In this document: piece after piece, positions 6,623 through 14,186 of the stretch
How positions within the stretch are numbered: the first letter of the stretch is position 1
Layout: every line of letters begins with the position of its first letter
NCBI GenBank assembly: GCA_934565425.1
Contig: CAKTHW010000014.1
Location: 1 to 28,835 of the forward strand
Length of the DNA stretch: 28,835 nucleotides
Reading direction: 5' to 3'
Origin: an uncultured Oscillospiraceae bacterium
Lineage (GTDB): Bacteria; Bacillota; Clostridia; Oscillospirales; Oscillospiraceae
Made by a program: the position numbers and the translations under genes
The notes under the pieces: model-generated
Databases searched by the model: none
Told to the model about the DNA's origin: nothing
Seen by the model: only the letters and a program-made list of their open reading frames with translations

Positions 6623-7714
6623 ATGCGATACGAAAAGATACAAGCCCTGCGCCAGGCGCTGCACCAGTGTCCGGAGCGGTCTGACCAGGAGCGGGAAACG
6701 ATAGAAAAACTGCAACTATTTTTGCGTGAAAATACTACGTTGGAACTGCACCCTAAGGACGGCTGGTTCTACGCCCTCCACCGGGAGGAGGACGCTGCCC
6801 AGACCATCGCCGTCCGGGCGGATATGGACGCCATCGAGAACAGTCGCGGTCAGCTCTTCCATGGCTGCGGGCACGACGGGCACAGCGCCATCCTGGCTGG
6901 CCTGGGTCTGGCGATAGAGGGGAAAACGTTGGGGAAAAACGTCTGTCTGGTGTTTCAGCCCAGCGAAGAGACGGGGACTGGCGGCAAACGGGTGTGCCGG
7001 GAACTGTTCCAGGAGCTGCGGCCGGACTTCATGTTGGGCTGTCACAACATCCCCGGCAAACCCCTGGGGACGGTGCTCCTGCGGGAGAACACCTTCGCCT
7101 GCGCGTCCATGGGTCTGTCCCTGGACGTCACCGGACAGCAGTCCCACGCGGCCTATCCGGATCAGGGGAAAAACCCGGCGTTTTTGCTCAGCAGCATCGT
7201 GCTCGCCCTGCCTGACCTGATCGACCACATCACCCACGGTGACCCGGAGCGCCTGCTCATGGCCACTGTAGTGCAGATGAAGGTGGGAGAGCGCAATTTT
7301 GGCGTCAGCGCCGGGACAGGCACCCTGGCGCTGACCCTCCGCGCTTATCGGCAGGAGGATATGGAGGCGCTGGAGCGTGCCATTTTAAATATGGCGCAGA
7401 CCGGCTGCGAAAAAGCGGGCATGGCCTGGCGCTCCAGCCGACAGGACGTGTTCCCGGACACCGTGAACCGTCCAGAATGCTGTGCGCGTGTTGCGGACAT
7501 TCTGCGAAAGGCTGACCTGCCCACACAGGTGCTCCCGGAGCCCATGCGCTGGTCGGAGGACTTCGGCTGGTACCTGCAAGAAGCGCCCGGCATGTACCTG
7601 GGGCTGGGCGCTGGGGAAGAGCACTGCGGCCTGCACACGGACGGGTACGAGTTCCCGGACGAGCTGCTGGAACCGGCCATTGAAGTGCTGGAAACATTGG
7701 TGTGCGCGCTGTGA
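6623..7714 (+). CDS. M20D-family amidohydrolase (N-acyl amino acid hydrolase type)
   Basis: A 363-residue metal hydrolase of the M20D group (hippurate or N-acyl-amino-acid amidohydrolases), which cuts an acyl group from an amino acid or conjugate. Metal ligands are visible: RADMDAIE, HGCGHDGHSA with Cys and His, FQPSEETGTGG with Glu-Glu, CHNIPG with His, and a late GLHTDGYEFPD with His. A dimerisation insert (SLDVTGQQSHAAYP onward) is present. ATG at 6623 and an adjacent GTG at 6620 are both possible with the GAGG at 6610-6613. The stop overlaps the start of the MerR-like regulator (GTGA), so the two are translationally coupled, and a MATE pump follows. This suggests, but does not prove, a shared small-molecule substrate. 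Confidence 0.85.
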   Translation: MRYEKIQALRQALHQCPERSDQERETIEKLQLFLRENTTLELHPKDGWFYALHREEDAAQTIAVRADMDAIENSRGQLFHGCGHDGHSAILAGLGLAIEGKTLGKNVCLVFQPSEETGTGGKRVCRELFQELRPDFMLGCHNIPGKPLGTVLLRENTFACASMGLSLDVTGQQSHAAYPDQGKNPAFLLSSIVLALPDLIDHITHGDPERLLMATVVQMKVGERNFGVSAGTGTLALTLRAYRQEDMEALERAILNMAQTGCEKAGMAWRSSRQDVFPDTVNRPECCARVADILRKADLPTQVLPEPMRWSEDFGWYLQEAPGMYLGLGAGEEHCGLHTDGYEFPDELLEPAIEVLETLVCAL

Positions 7715-8508
7715 AACGAGAGGGGTATTACCGCATCGGCGAGGTGAGCAAGATCACCGGCATCTCCAAGGACACCCTGCATTTTTACAATAAAATTGGC
7801 CTGGTGGTGCCCGACTACACCGACCCGGAGAACCAGTACCGCTACTACTCCCGGTGGAATATGTGGCAGCTGGATATTGTGGCGGTCTGCCGGAAGCTGA
7901 GCATCCCGTTGGAGCAGGTGAAGAAGATGATGGCCTACCGGGAGGAGACGCTGCGGCAGAGTGAATACTACCGGCAGGTGGCGGAAGACTTATTGTGGTA
8001 TAAAGAGGAAAACCAGGCCATGATGGAGAACCGCCAGCGGTCGGAGATTCAGGTGAAATGGCTGCCTGCGGAGACGGTCCTGGCGGGCAGCGTGGAGCGC
8101 AACGCCGTGTCCTACCACGCCGACCTCCAGCAGGCGGCCAAAGAAGAGTTGGCTCACGCCCGTTCCATCCGCCGGAAGTACGGGTATGTGCTGGACGGGA
8201 GCCAGATGGCGGCGGGGCAGGTGGTGAAGGTGCGAGAATACCTGCGCCTGCCGGACACCCGGTTCACCTGCGTGGCGCCGGAGAACCGGTACACCCTGCC
8301 GGAGGGGTACTATGCGGTGGTGCCGGTGCGCATCGAGAACGAGCAGGCGGATTTCACCCCGCTGCTGGACTGGCTGGACGCCCACGGAGAGACGCCGGAG
8401 GTGGTGTTCGCCGAAGAGATGGGGCTGCAGCTGTTCGGGTATCTGAGCGACTTTGCCTGTGAGGTGAAGGCGTTTCTAAAAAATCAAAAAAGGGGCTTGA
8501 CCGTGTAG
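7711..8508 (+). CDS. MerR-family regulator with GyrI-like ligand-binding domain
   Basis: A 265-residue regulator. Residues about 5-75 form a MerR winged helix (YYRIGEVSKITGISKDTLHFYNKIGLV then YRYYSRWNMWQLDIV), followed by a long dimer helix to about 115. Residues about 120-262 look like the GyrI/BmrR-C type pocket (YGYVLDG, YAVVPVRIEN, FGYLSDFACEV) that binds drugs or other hydrophobic ligands. The GTG at 7711 overlaps the amidohydrolase stop; an in-frame GTG at 7702 is an alternative. The gene ends inside a MerR-type promoter that drives the MATE pump next door, so the pump is its very likely target. Activation would be by twisting the long 19-base spacer, as in BmrR. The ligand is unknown. 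Confidence 0.88.
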   Translation: MKREGYYRIGEVSKITGISKDTLHFYNKIGLVVPDYTDPENQYRYYSRWNMWQLDIVAVCRKLSIPLEQVKKMMAYREETLRQSEYYRQVAEDLLWYKEENQAMMENRQRSEIQVKWLPAETVLAGSVERNAVSYHADLQQAAKEELAHARSIRRKYGYVLDGSQMAAGQVVKVREYLRLPDTRFTCVAPENRYTLPEGYYAVVPVRIENEQADFTPLLDWLDAHGETPEVVFAEEMGLQLFGYLSDFACEVKAFLKNQKRGLTV

Positions 8509-8527
8509 TTACTCCACCCTTTATAAT
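8497..8527 (+). promoter_or_regulatory. MerR-type promoter and operator of the MATE pump
   Basis: TTGACC (8497-8502), a 19-base spacer and a perfect TATAAT (8522-8527). The spacer holds the dyad GTGTAGTTACTCCAC (8503-8517) with six of seven pairs matching about a central T. An over-long spacer filled by a dyad is the hallmark of MerR-activated promoters. The MerR gene's stop codon (8506-8508) lies within the dyad. Confidence 0.85.
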
Positions 8528-8550
8528 CCCACTCAAAGGGAGGGAGACCC

Positions 8551-9879
8551 ATGGAACAGACCCCAATCGGGAAATTGCTATTGAAATTATCCCCGCCAGT
8601 GATGCTGGCGCTGCTGATACAATCCATCTACAACATCGTGGACAGCTATTTCGTCGCCCATTATTCCGCCGATGGCCTGACCGCCCTGTCCATCATCTAC
8701 CCCATCCAGCTGCTCATGGTGGCGTTGGCTACCGGTGCCGGGGCGGGCATCAACATCCTGGTGTCCCGGATGGACGGAATGGGGGAGTGTGCGCGACAGA
8801 AGGACGTGGTGAAGACGGGGCTTTGGCTGGGGCTGGTGCAGTTCGTGGCCTTTGCCGCGGTGGGACTGCTGTTGGTGCAGCCCTATTTCGTCCTGTCCTC
8901 CGACCAGCTGGACGTGCAGACCCAAGGGGTCCAGTACGCCCGCGTCATCTTTGCCGGCTCCTTTGGGATGTTCCTGGAAGCCCACTGCACCAAGCTCCTC
9001 CAGGCCAAGGGCAACATGATGCTCCCCATGGCGGCGCAGGTCACCGGCGCGGTCTTGAACGTGGCGCTGGACCCGCTGCTCATCTTCGGCTACGGGCCCT
9101 TCCCGGAGCTGGGGGTCACCGGTGCGGCCATCGCGACCGTCGTCGGCCAGTGGGTGGCCATGGGCATGACCGTGGTGGGCGTCCTGCGTCGGTATGAGCT
9201 GACCGGTCGCTTCCGCGCCTCCGCCTGCCGGGACATCTATCGGGCGGGCATCCCGTCCATCGTCATGCAGTCCCTGTACACCTTATATATGGTGGGGCTG
9301 AACCTCATTTTGAAAGGGTTCACCGAGGACGCGGTGACAGTGCTGGGCATCTATTACAAGTTACAGACCTTCTTCTTCATCCCGCTGCTGGGGCTGGAGC
9401 AGGTCATCCTGCCCATCATCAGCTTCAACTACGGCGCCAAGAACACCGCTCGGGTGCGGGAGACGGTGAAGGATTCCCTCCTCATCTCCACTGTGGTCAT
9501 GACCTTGGCCACCGTCGTCTTCCTCGTGGCGCCCGACCCGCTCCTGTCCATCTTCTCCGCCAAACCGGCCATCCACACCATCGGCCGCTACGCCCTCCGG
9601 GTCATCGCCAACAGCTTTATCCCGGCGGGGTTCGGAGTCATCTTCATCACCTATTTCCAGGGCGCCGACCGAGGGCGAGCCAGCCTGTGCATCACCATCG
9701 TCCGGCAGGTCATCCTGCTGGTGCCCCTGGCGTGGGTGTTCCACTTCATCGGGCTGAAAGCAGTGTGGTACACTTTCCCGGTGACCGAGGTGCTCATCCT
9801 GGTGGTGAGCCTGGCCCTCCTGCGGCGTCCGGTGAAGCAGGAGGCACTCAAAACTACACCTGCCGTGAAACAACTTTGA
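8551..9879 (+). CDS. MATE-family multidrug efflux transporter
   Basis: A 442-residue inner-membrane protein with about twelve hydrophobic segments. The opening IGKLLLKLSPPVMLALLIQSIYNIVDSYFVA is the standard MATE first helix, with a second pseudo-repeat starting near residue 225 (YRAGIPSIVMQSLYTLYMVGLNLIL). Such pumps export drugs or cationic metabolites in exchange for sodium ions or protons. It resembles the MepA/DinF-like branch common in Firmicutes. GGGAGGGA precedes the ATG at 8551, about 17 bases after the predicted transcription start. Expression should depend on the upstream MerR protein. Substrate cannot be read from the sequence. Confidence 0.93.
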   Translation: MEQTPIGKLLLKLSPPVMLALLIQSIYNIVDSYFVAHYSADGLTALSIIYPIQLLMVALATGAGAGINILVSRMDGMGECARQKDVVKTGLWLGLVQFVAFAAVGLLLVQPYFVLSSDQLDVQTQGVQYARVIFAGSFGMFLEAHCTKLLQAKGNMMLPMAAQVTGAVLNVALDPLLIFGYGPFPELGVTGAAIATVVGQWVAMGMTVVGVLRRYELTGRFRASACRDIYRAGIPSIVMQSLYTLYMVGLNLILKGFTEDAVTVLGIYYKLQTFFFIPLLGLEQVILPIISFNYGAKNTARVRETVKDSLLISTVVMTLATVVFLVAPDPLLSIFSAKPAIHTIGRYALRVIANSFIPAGFGVIFITYFQGADRGRASLCITIVRQVILLVPLAWVFHFIGLKAVWYTFPVTEVLILVVSLALLRRPVKQEALKTTPAVKQL

Positions 9880-9892
9880 AACAGAACCGCGC

Positions 9893-9942
9893 TATACTCT
9901 CCTTGCAGTCCGGCGGCAGCTTTGCCGTGACACAAGGAGAGT
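9893..9942 (+). promoter_or_regulatory. -10 box and long inverted repeat burying the M1 gene ribosome site
   Basis: ACTCTCCTTG (9896-9905) is exactly complementary to 9933-9942, with an inner CGGCA/TGCCG stem (9914-9927). The 3' arm contains the ribosome site AAGGAGA, and TTTTCTGTT follows, so the element can act as terminator or as a translational block. A possible -10, TATACT (9893-9898), overlaps the 5' arm; no clear -35 is seen. Confidence 0.5.
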
Positions 9943-9950
9943 TTTCTGTT

Positions 9951-11477
9951 ATGAGACGAACATTATCTATCTGCATCGCCCTGCTGTTGGCGTTGACCAC
10001 CGCCTGTTCCGCGCCGGGGGCGGCGTCCACCTCCCAGGCCAGCACCAGCAGCGCTACGGCCGAGCTGGTCCAGACCACCTATCCCATCCCGGACAAGGCG
10101 GTCAAGCCCCTGAACCAGTTCAATCTGGACGTGACCCTGGACCCCCAGGCCCACCAGCTGAAGGTGAAGCAGACCCTGACCTATCACAACCACACGGGCA
10201 AACCTCTGTCCCAACTCTACTTCAACCTCATCCCCCAGGCGTTCCAGCAGGACGGCGGCGGCACAGTGGTGGAGCAGGTGTCGGTGGACGGGAAAGCGTC
10301 CTCGCTGTCCCAGGTGAAAGAGACGGTGTATGCACTGGACTTACCGGCAGACTTACAAGCAGACCAGTGTATAGACATCCAGATGGAATATCGGGTGAAG
10401 GTGCCCAACATCAAGAACCGCTTCGGCTATCAGGAGAACGTGTACAACCTGGGCAACTTCATCGTCACCCCGGCGGTGTACGGCGAGAAAGGGTGGACGG
10501 TGGAGCCGTATGTGGACATCGGGGACGCCTTTTACACGGAAATTGCCAACTATGACGTGACCATCCACGTCCCCGACGGCTACACCGTGGCCGCCACCGG
10601 CCGGGAGACCACCAAGGGACGCTACCAAGCCCAGCAGGTGCGGGACTTCGCCTTCTGCGCCAGCGACGGGTACACCGTCCGGCAGGAGAGCTACAACGGG
10701 GTAGACGTGATGGTGTACTACAATGGAGATATTAAAAAGACGGCACAGCGGGTGATGAACACGGCGAAGCAGTCTCTGGACCTGTACAGCGACGCCTTCG
10801 GCCAGTATCCCTACGACACCCTGAGCCTGGTTTTGAACGGCCTCACCGGCGGGGTCAACGGGATGGAGTATCCCACGTTGGTGATGCTGGACCCGGATTG
10901 CAAGGTGGAGGATTTTGATGACTGGGGCATCAGTGACGCCAGCAACGACACCGGGCCGGGGGTGGACTACTATCTGTGGCTCATCGACAGCGCCACCTGT
11001 CACGAGATCGCCCACCAGTGGTTCTACGGCGTCGTGGGCAACGACCAGATTGCCGAGCCCTGGCTGGACGAGGGGGCGTGCCGGTTTGCGGAGTACCTTT
11101 ATGAGAAGACCTACTGCGCCGATCTGGACTACAACGGGTACGGCTCCACGGAGGATCTGTTCCAGGCTCGGTACTGCATGATCACCGGCCAGAAAAAGGA
11201 CGGGCAGCAGTACGCTGCGGACAAGACTGATTTGGATTGGTCGTTGTACGACTGGCAAAAGGACGACCCTATGGGCTACAGCGAGATCTACTACAAAGGC
11301 GGCAGCCTGTTCTATGAGATGGAGCAGCGGATGGGAGAAGAAAAATTCCGGCAGGCGCTGCGGGAGTATGTGAGCACGTTCGCCTATGGGACGGTGGATA
11401 CGGAGCAGTTCCGGCAGTTCTGGCTGGGGAAGGGGGACTTTTCCAAGCTGTTCGCGCTGTATTGGAAGGGAGCTTGA
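9951..11477 (+). CDS. M1-family (gluzincin) metallopeptidase, probable lipoprotein
   Basis: A 508-residue zinc aminopeptidase-type protein. The N-terminus is a signal peptide ending LTTAC-S, with Cys19 as the likely lipid-attachment site, so it should sit on the outer face of the membrane. A beta-rich N-domain at about 45-260 precedes the catalytic domain. HEIAHQW gives zinc ligands H351 and H355 with catalytic E352, and WLDEG gives the third ligand E374, the HExxH-x18-E spacing of M1 enzymes. The usual GAMEN substrate motif appears as NGMEYP. The C-terminal YYKGGSLFYEMEQRMGEEKF also matches the family. The ATG at 9951 follows AAGGAGA, which lies within a hairpin. It is convergent with the ABC operon and ends at a shared terminator. 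Confidence 0.88.
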   Translation: MRRTLSICIALLLALTTACSAPGAASTSQASTSSATAELVQTTYPIPDKAVKPLNQFNLDVTLDPQAHQLKVKQTLTYHNHTGKPLSQLYFNLIPQAFQQDGGGTVVEQVSVDGKASSLSQVKETVYALDLPADLQADQCIDIQMEYRVKVPNIKNRFGYQENVYNLGNFIVTPAVYGEKGWTVEPYVDIGDAFYTEIANYDVTIHVPDGYTVAATGRETTKGRYQAQQVRDFAFCASDGYTVRQESYNGVDVMVYYNGDIKKTAQRVMNTAKQSLDLYSDAFGQYPYDTLSLVLNGLTGGVNGMEYPTLVMLDPDCKVEDFDDWGISDASNDTGPGVDYYLWLIDSATCHEIAHQWFYGVVGNDQIAEPWLDEGACRFAEYLYEKTYCADLDYNGYGSTEDLFQARYCMITGQKKDGQQYAADKTDLDWSLYDWQKDDPMGYSEIYYKGGSLFYEMEQRMGEEKFRQALREYVSTFAYGTVDTEQFRQFWLGKGDFSKLFALYWKGA

Positions 11478-11482
11478 AGCAG

Positions 11483-11516
11483 AAAAAAGGGCGGCAGCAT
11501 TTCGTGCTGTCGCCCT
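11483..11516 (-). terminator. Shared terminator, M1 peptidase and ABC operon
   Basis: A 12-bp stem with one wobble pair (11488-11499 with 11505-11516). The plus-strand A-run at 11483-11488 becomes a six-base T-run on the minus strand, so the best fit is the ABC operon; it may also stop the M1 gene. Confidence 0.8.
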
Positions 11517-11521
11517 GGGCG

Positions 11522-12163
11522 TTATAGATCGACCTGTTCAAAGTGTTTGACGGAAATCCGATAGGCCAGTGGGATCAGTGCGCTGTAGCAGGCCATCCCC
11601 ACTGCCAAAATGGGCAGCTGCCGGAACAAATCCTCTGGCTGGCAGCTGTCCATCCAAGCCAGCGCCGGAATGTGAGCGGTGGCTTCTGTGGCCGCCATGA
11701 GGACGACCATCGGGATGGACGCCCGGAGGAAGGCGATTCCGACCTTGTAACCGCTCCGATAAAATGCGGTGAGAAAGACAAGATCGAACACCGCGTATAG
11801 GAGCAGCCCAAACCCATACCACGCGACGGTGGCGTCCAACCCGACGGGGTTGTTGGCGATCTTCAAGGAATTGCGCAACAGGGCGAAGGGGAGAGAGAAG
11901 AGCAGTTGAAAGAGCTGAAAGCACACCACCAGCAGGCATTTCCCCAGCACACTCTCCCGTTTTGTCACGGGCAGAACGGCGGTGTACCAGAGGTCGTTGG
12001 TTTCCCGCGCGTTCACAAAGGTGATGTAAGGCGCCAGACAGCCGAACAGGAAGATGACGCTGTAAGGATAGGCCGGCACCAGGACCAGACAGCCCAAAAA
12101 GGCAAACACGATGGAGGTCGGATGGGCGGCAAGCCGCAGTTCTTTATATAATAATGCCATCAT
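11522..12163 (-). CDS. ABC-2-type transporter permease
   Basis: A 213-residue integral membrane protein with about six hydrophobic segments, matching the small ABC-2 permeases that pair with YtrB/YhcH-type ATPases in Firmicutes. LLYKELRLA at the start and FVNARETNDLWYTAVLPVTKRESVLGKCL after the second span are typical of this group, the latter facing the cytoplasm where it meets the ATPase. The ATG at 12163 (or 12160) follows AAAGGAG by eight bases and overlaps the ATPase gene by about 20 bases. The operon order is regulator, ATPase, permease. Related systems handle cell-envelope stress or antimicrobial peptides; the cargo is not readable here. Confidence 0.8.
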   Translation of the reverse strand: MMALLYKELRLAAHPTSIVFAFLGCLVLVPAYPYSVIFLFGCLAPYITFVNARETNDLWYTAVLPVTKRESVLGKCLLVVCFQLFQLLFSLPFALLRNSLKIANNPVGLDATVAWYGFGLLLYAVFDLVFLTAFYRSGYKVGIAFLRASIPMVVLMAATEATAHIPALAWMDSCQPEDLFRQLPILAVGMACYSALIPLAYRISVKHFEQVDL

Positions 12164-12905
12164 CCCATGCACTCCTTTCCGTACGCAGCATAATCTCTTC
12201 CAACGTCAGCGGCCCCGTATCCTCTGGGGTCTTCAAATGGTCAAAGCAACGCAAAAAGGTCGCTTTGTCTGCGCTCTGCAAGACCCGTCCATTCTGAATA
12301 TAGGTGATGTCATCGGCACATCGGTCTAAATCGGAAGTAATATGTGTGGAAAATAGGATGGAACAGGGCTCGTTCTGCACGATCTGCCGAAAAATATGGA
12401 GCAGCTCCTCTCGGGATACCGGGTCCAGACCGGAGGTCGGCTCATCCAAGAGGAGCAGCTCGGCGTGGTGGGACAGGGCCAGGGCGAGGAGGTATTTGAC
12501 TTTCATGCCGTTGGACAGTTCCTTGAACTTTTTCCCTTCCTCCAGGGCGAACCGCTTGAGATAGGTCTGATATTGGGTCTCATCCCAGTTCGTGTAAAAT
12601 TTTCGCGTGACCGCCGTGATGGCAGAGAGCTTTTTCAGCGGATAAAAGTCGATGCCGCCAAACACAACGCCGAGCCGCTCCTTGCACGCTTTTTCGTGCT
12701 GGTAGAAATCTTGGCCGAACAGGGTGACGCGCCCCCTTTCCGGCGTGACCATGTTGAGGATGGCTTTCAAGGTGGTGCTTTTCCCCGCTCCGTTTTTGCC
12801 GATCAATCCCATGATGCGGTTGGGCGCGAGCGAAAAGCTGACATCTTCCAAGGCAAATCCGGGGTAGTGCTTCGTGATGCCCTGGATGCGCAAGACTGCT
12901 TCCAT
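12144..12905 (-). CDS. ABC transporter ATPase, YtrB/YhcH-like
   Basis: A 253-residue nucleotide-binding subunit. Walker A is GKNGAGKST (36-44), the signature is LSNGMK (130-135) in place of LSGGQ, Walker B is LLLLDEP with E155, and the D-loop is SGLD (158-161). The LSxGMK signature is characteristic of the YtrB/YhcH group that works with small ABC-2 permeases. Its start codon shares one base with the stop of the upstream regulator (TAATG), and its end overlaps the permease gene, so all three should be translated together. It powers export or extraction of an unknown envelope-active substrate. Confidence 0.93.
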   Translation of the reverse strand: MEAVLRIQGITKHYPGFALEDVSFSLAPNRIMGLIGKNGAGKSTTLKAILNMVTPERGRVTLFGQDFYQHEKACKERLGVVFGGIDFYPLKKLSAITAVTRKFYTNWDETQYQTYLKRFALEEGKKFKELSNGMKVKYLLALALSHHAELLLLDEPTSGLDPVSREELLHIFRQIVQNEPCSILFSTHITSDLDRCADDITYIQNGRVLQSADKATFLRCFDHLKTPEDTGPLTLEEIMLRTERSAWDDGIII

Positions 12906-13372
12906 TATGGTTGCTCCTTTCCGTCTGGGGCATCTGCTATCGTTAAGGCCGTTTGGAACAGCTGGGCGATGCCCAGGAAGAACTCCTCTTTCATCAGTGC
13001 GATGCCCGGATGCTCCGGCGCTTCATCCCCCAACACGACCAACCGATCTCCCGCCTGGATGTGGAACACCTCCCTGGCCTGCTTGGGCAGGACGATCTGA
13101 CCCCGTTCCCCCACGCGAACGGTCCCGAAGAGATGCTTGCCCTTGGGCGGGATGCGTCCTTGGTCGTGATGGAGCAGGTCGTCCAGTTCCACGTCGTACA
13201 GCTTTGCCAGCGCATCGCAATTCAAAATGTCGGGGACCGATTGACCAGCTTCCCATTTGGCCACCGCCTGCCGGGAGACGCCAATCCGCTCGGCCACGTC
13301 CTCTTGGGAAAATTTGTTCCGTTGGCGCAGTGCAGTCAGATTCTCGGCGAGGTTACTTTTCTGCTTTTTCAT
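12905..13372 (-). CDS. XRE helix-turn-helix regulator with AbrB/SpoVT domain
   Basis: A 155-residue regulator with two DNA-binding-type domains. Residues about 8-65 form an XRE domain (LTALRQRNKFSQEDVAERIGVSRQAVAKWEAGQSVP). Residues about 83-125 form a swapped-hairpin AbrB/SpoVT domain (GTVRVGERGQIVLPKQAREVFHIQAGDRLVVLGD). This pair commonly heads clostridial ABC operons of the YtrB type, and probably represses its own operon. I chose the ATG at 13372 because AGGAGG lies ten bases upstream; an ATG nine bases earlier is too close to that site. It is divergent from the two-component operon, so the shared region at 13373-13529 may respond to both. Confidence 0.85.
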   Translation of the reverse strand: MKKQKSNLAENLTALRQRNKFSQEDVAERIGVSRQAVAKWEAGQSVPDILNCDALAKLYDVELDDLLHHDQGRIPPKGKHLFGTVRVGERGQIVLPKQAREVFHIQAGDRLVVLGDEAPEHPGIALMKEEFFLGIAQLFQTALTIADAPDGKEQP

Positions 13373-13394
13373 ACTTTTCATACCTCCTGGCCTT

Positions 13395-13423
13395 ATTATA
13401 CACGGCATCGTTCCAAAGTCCCA
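13395..13423 (-). promoter_or_regulatory. Possible promoter of the XRE-AbrB/ABC operon
   Basis: A perfect TATAAT on the minus strand (plus 13395-13400) has only a weak TGGGAC 17 bases upstream, consistent with a regulated promoter. Confidence 0.4.
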
Positions 13424-13471
13424 CCAACTAGGGTAGGCAAAACAGGTTAGGTTTGGTTGCGCAGCGGAGCA

Positions 13472-13500
13472 TTGGCACAGCGCGCCCGCTCGGTTATAAT
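13472..13500 (+). promoter_or_regulatory. Sigma-A promoter of the two-component operon
   Basis: TTGGCA, 17 bases, TATAAT, 30 bases before the start codon at 13530. Confidence 0.75.
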
Positions 13501-13529
13501 ATAGTTAAATGTATAGAGGAGGGAACCGT

Positions 13530-14186
13530 ATGCACCGCATTTTGATCGTAGAGGACGACCGAGACATCGCCCAGCTCATGGAGGCCGCCCTGACCCAGGC
13601 TGGGTATCAGGTGGAGCTGGCTCTTGACGGGGAGGCGGGAGCGGACTTGATCGAGCAGAACCGGTACGCCCTGGCGCTGCTGGACATCATGCTGCCCAAA
13701 ATTGACGGGTACGAGCTGTTCGCCTACCTGCGGGAGTACGGCATCCCGGCCATCTTCATCACCGCGAAGGGGGAGATCGCCGACAAGACCCGCGGGTTCC
13801 ACATGGGGGCGGACGACTACCTGGTGAAACCCTTCGAGCTGGAGGAACTGGTGCTCCGGGTGGAGAACGTCCTCCGGCTCCACGGCATGGAGGGAAAGCT
13901 GCGGGTGAAGGACGTGGAGGTGGACCCCCGCACCCACACCGTCCGGAAGGGCGGCGCCGTGGTGCCCCTGACCCCCAAGGAGTACGACCTGCTCCTCCTG
14001 CTGCTGCGGAACAAGAACGTGGCGCTGCACCGGTTCGCCCTGTACGAGAAGGTGTGGGGGGAGGACTTTGACGAGGACACCCGAACCCTGGACATCCACA
14101 TCCGGCGGCTGCGGAAGAAGCTGGGGTTGGAGCGGGAGATCAAGACGGTGTACAAGGTGGGCTACTGCCTGGAGTGGATGCCATGA
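13530..14186 (+). CDS. OmpR/PhoB-family response regulator
   Basis: A 218-residue regulator. The receiver domain (1-115) has acidic residues E8, D9 and D10, the phosphoryl-accepting D52 in LLDIMLP, the conserved Thr in ITAKG, and Lys in YLVKPFE. The C-terminal winged helix (about 122-216) shows LTPKEYDLLLLLLRN and RTLDIHIRRLRKKL. It should bind DNA as a dimer after phosphorylation by the next gene product. The ATG at 13530 follows GAGGAGGG; an upstream in-frame ATG at 13509 adds non-family residues. Its stop overlaps the kinase start (ATGA). Targets could include the divergent XRE-AbrB/ABC operon, from position only. Confidence 0.95.
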   Translation: MHRILIVEDDRDIAQLMEAALTQAGYQVELALDGEAGADLIEQNRYALALLDIMLPKIDGYELFAYLREYGIPAIFITAKGEIADKTRGFHMGADDYLVKPFELEELVLRVENVLRLHGMEGKLRVKDVEVDPRTHTVRKGGAVVPLTPKEYDLLLLLLRNKNVALHRFALYEKVWGEDFDEDTRTLDIHIRRLRKKLGLEREIKTVYKVGYCLEWMP

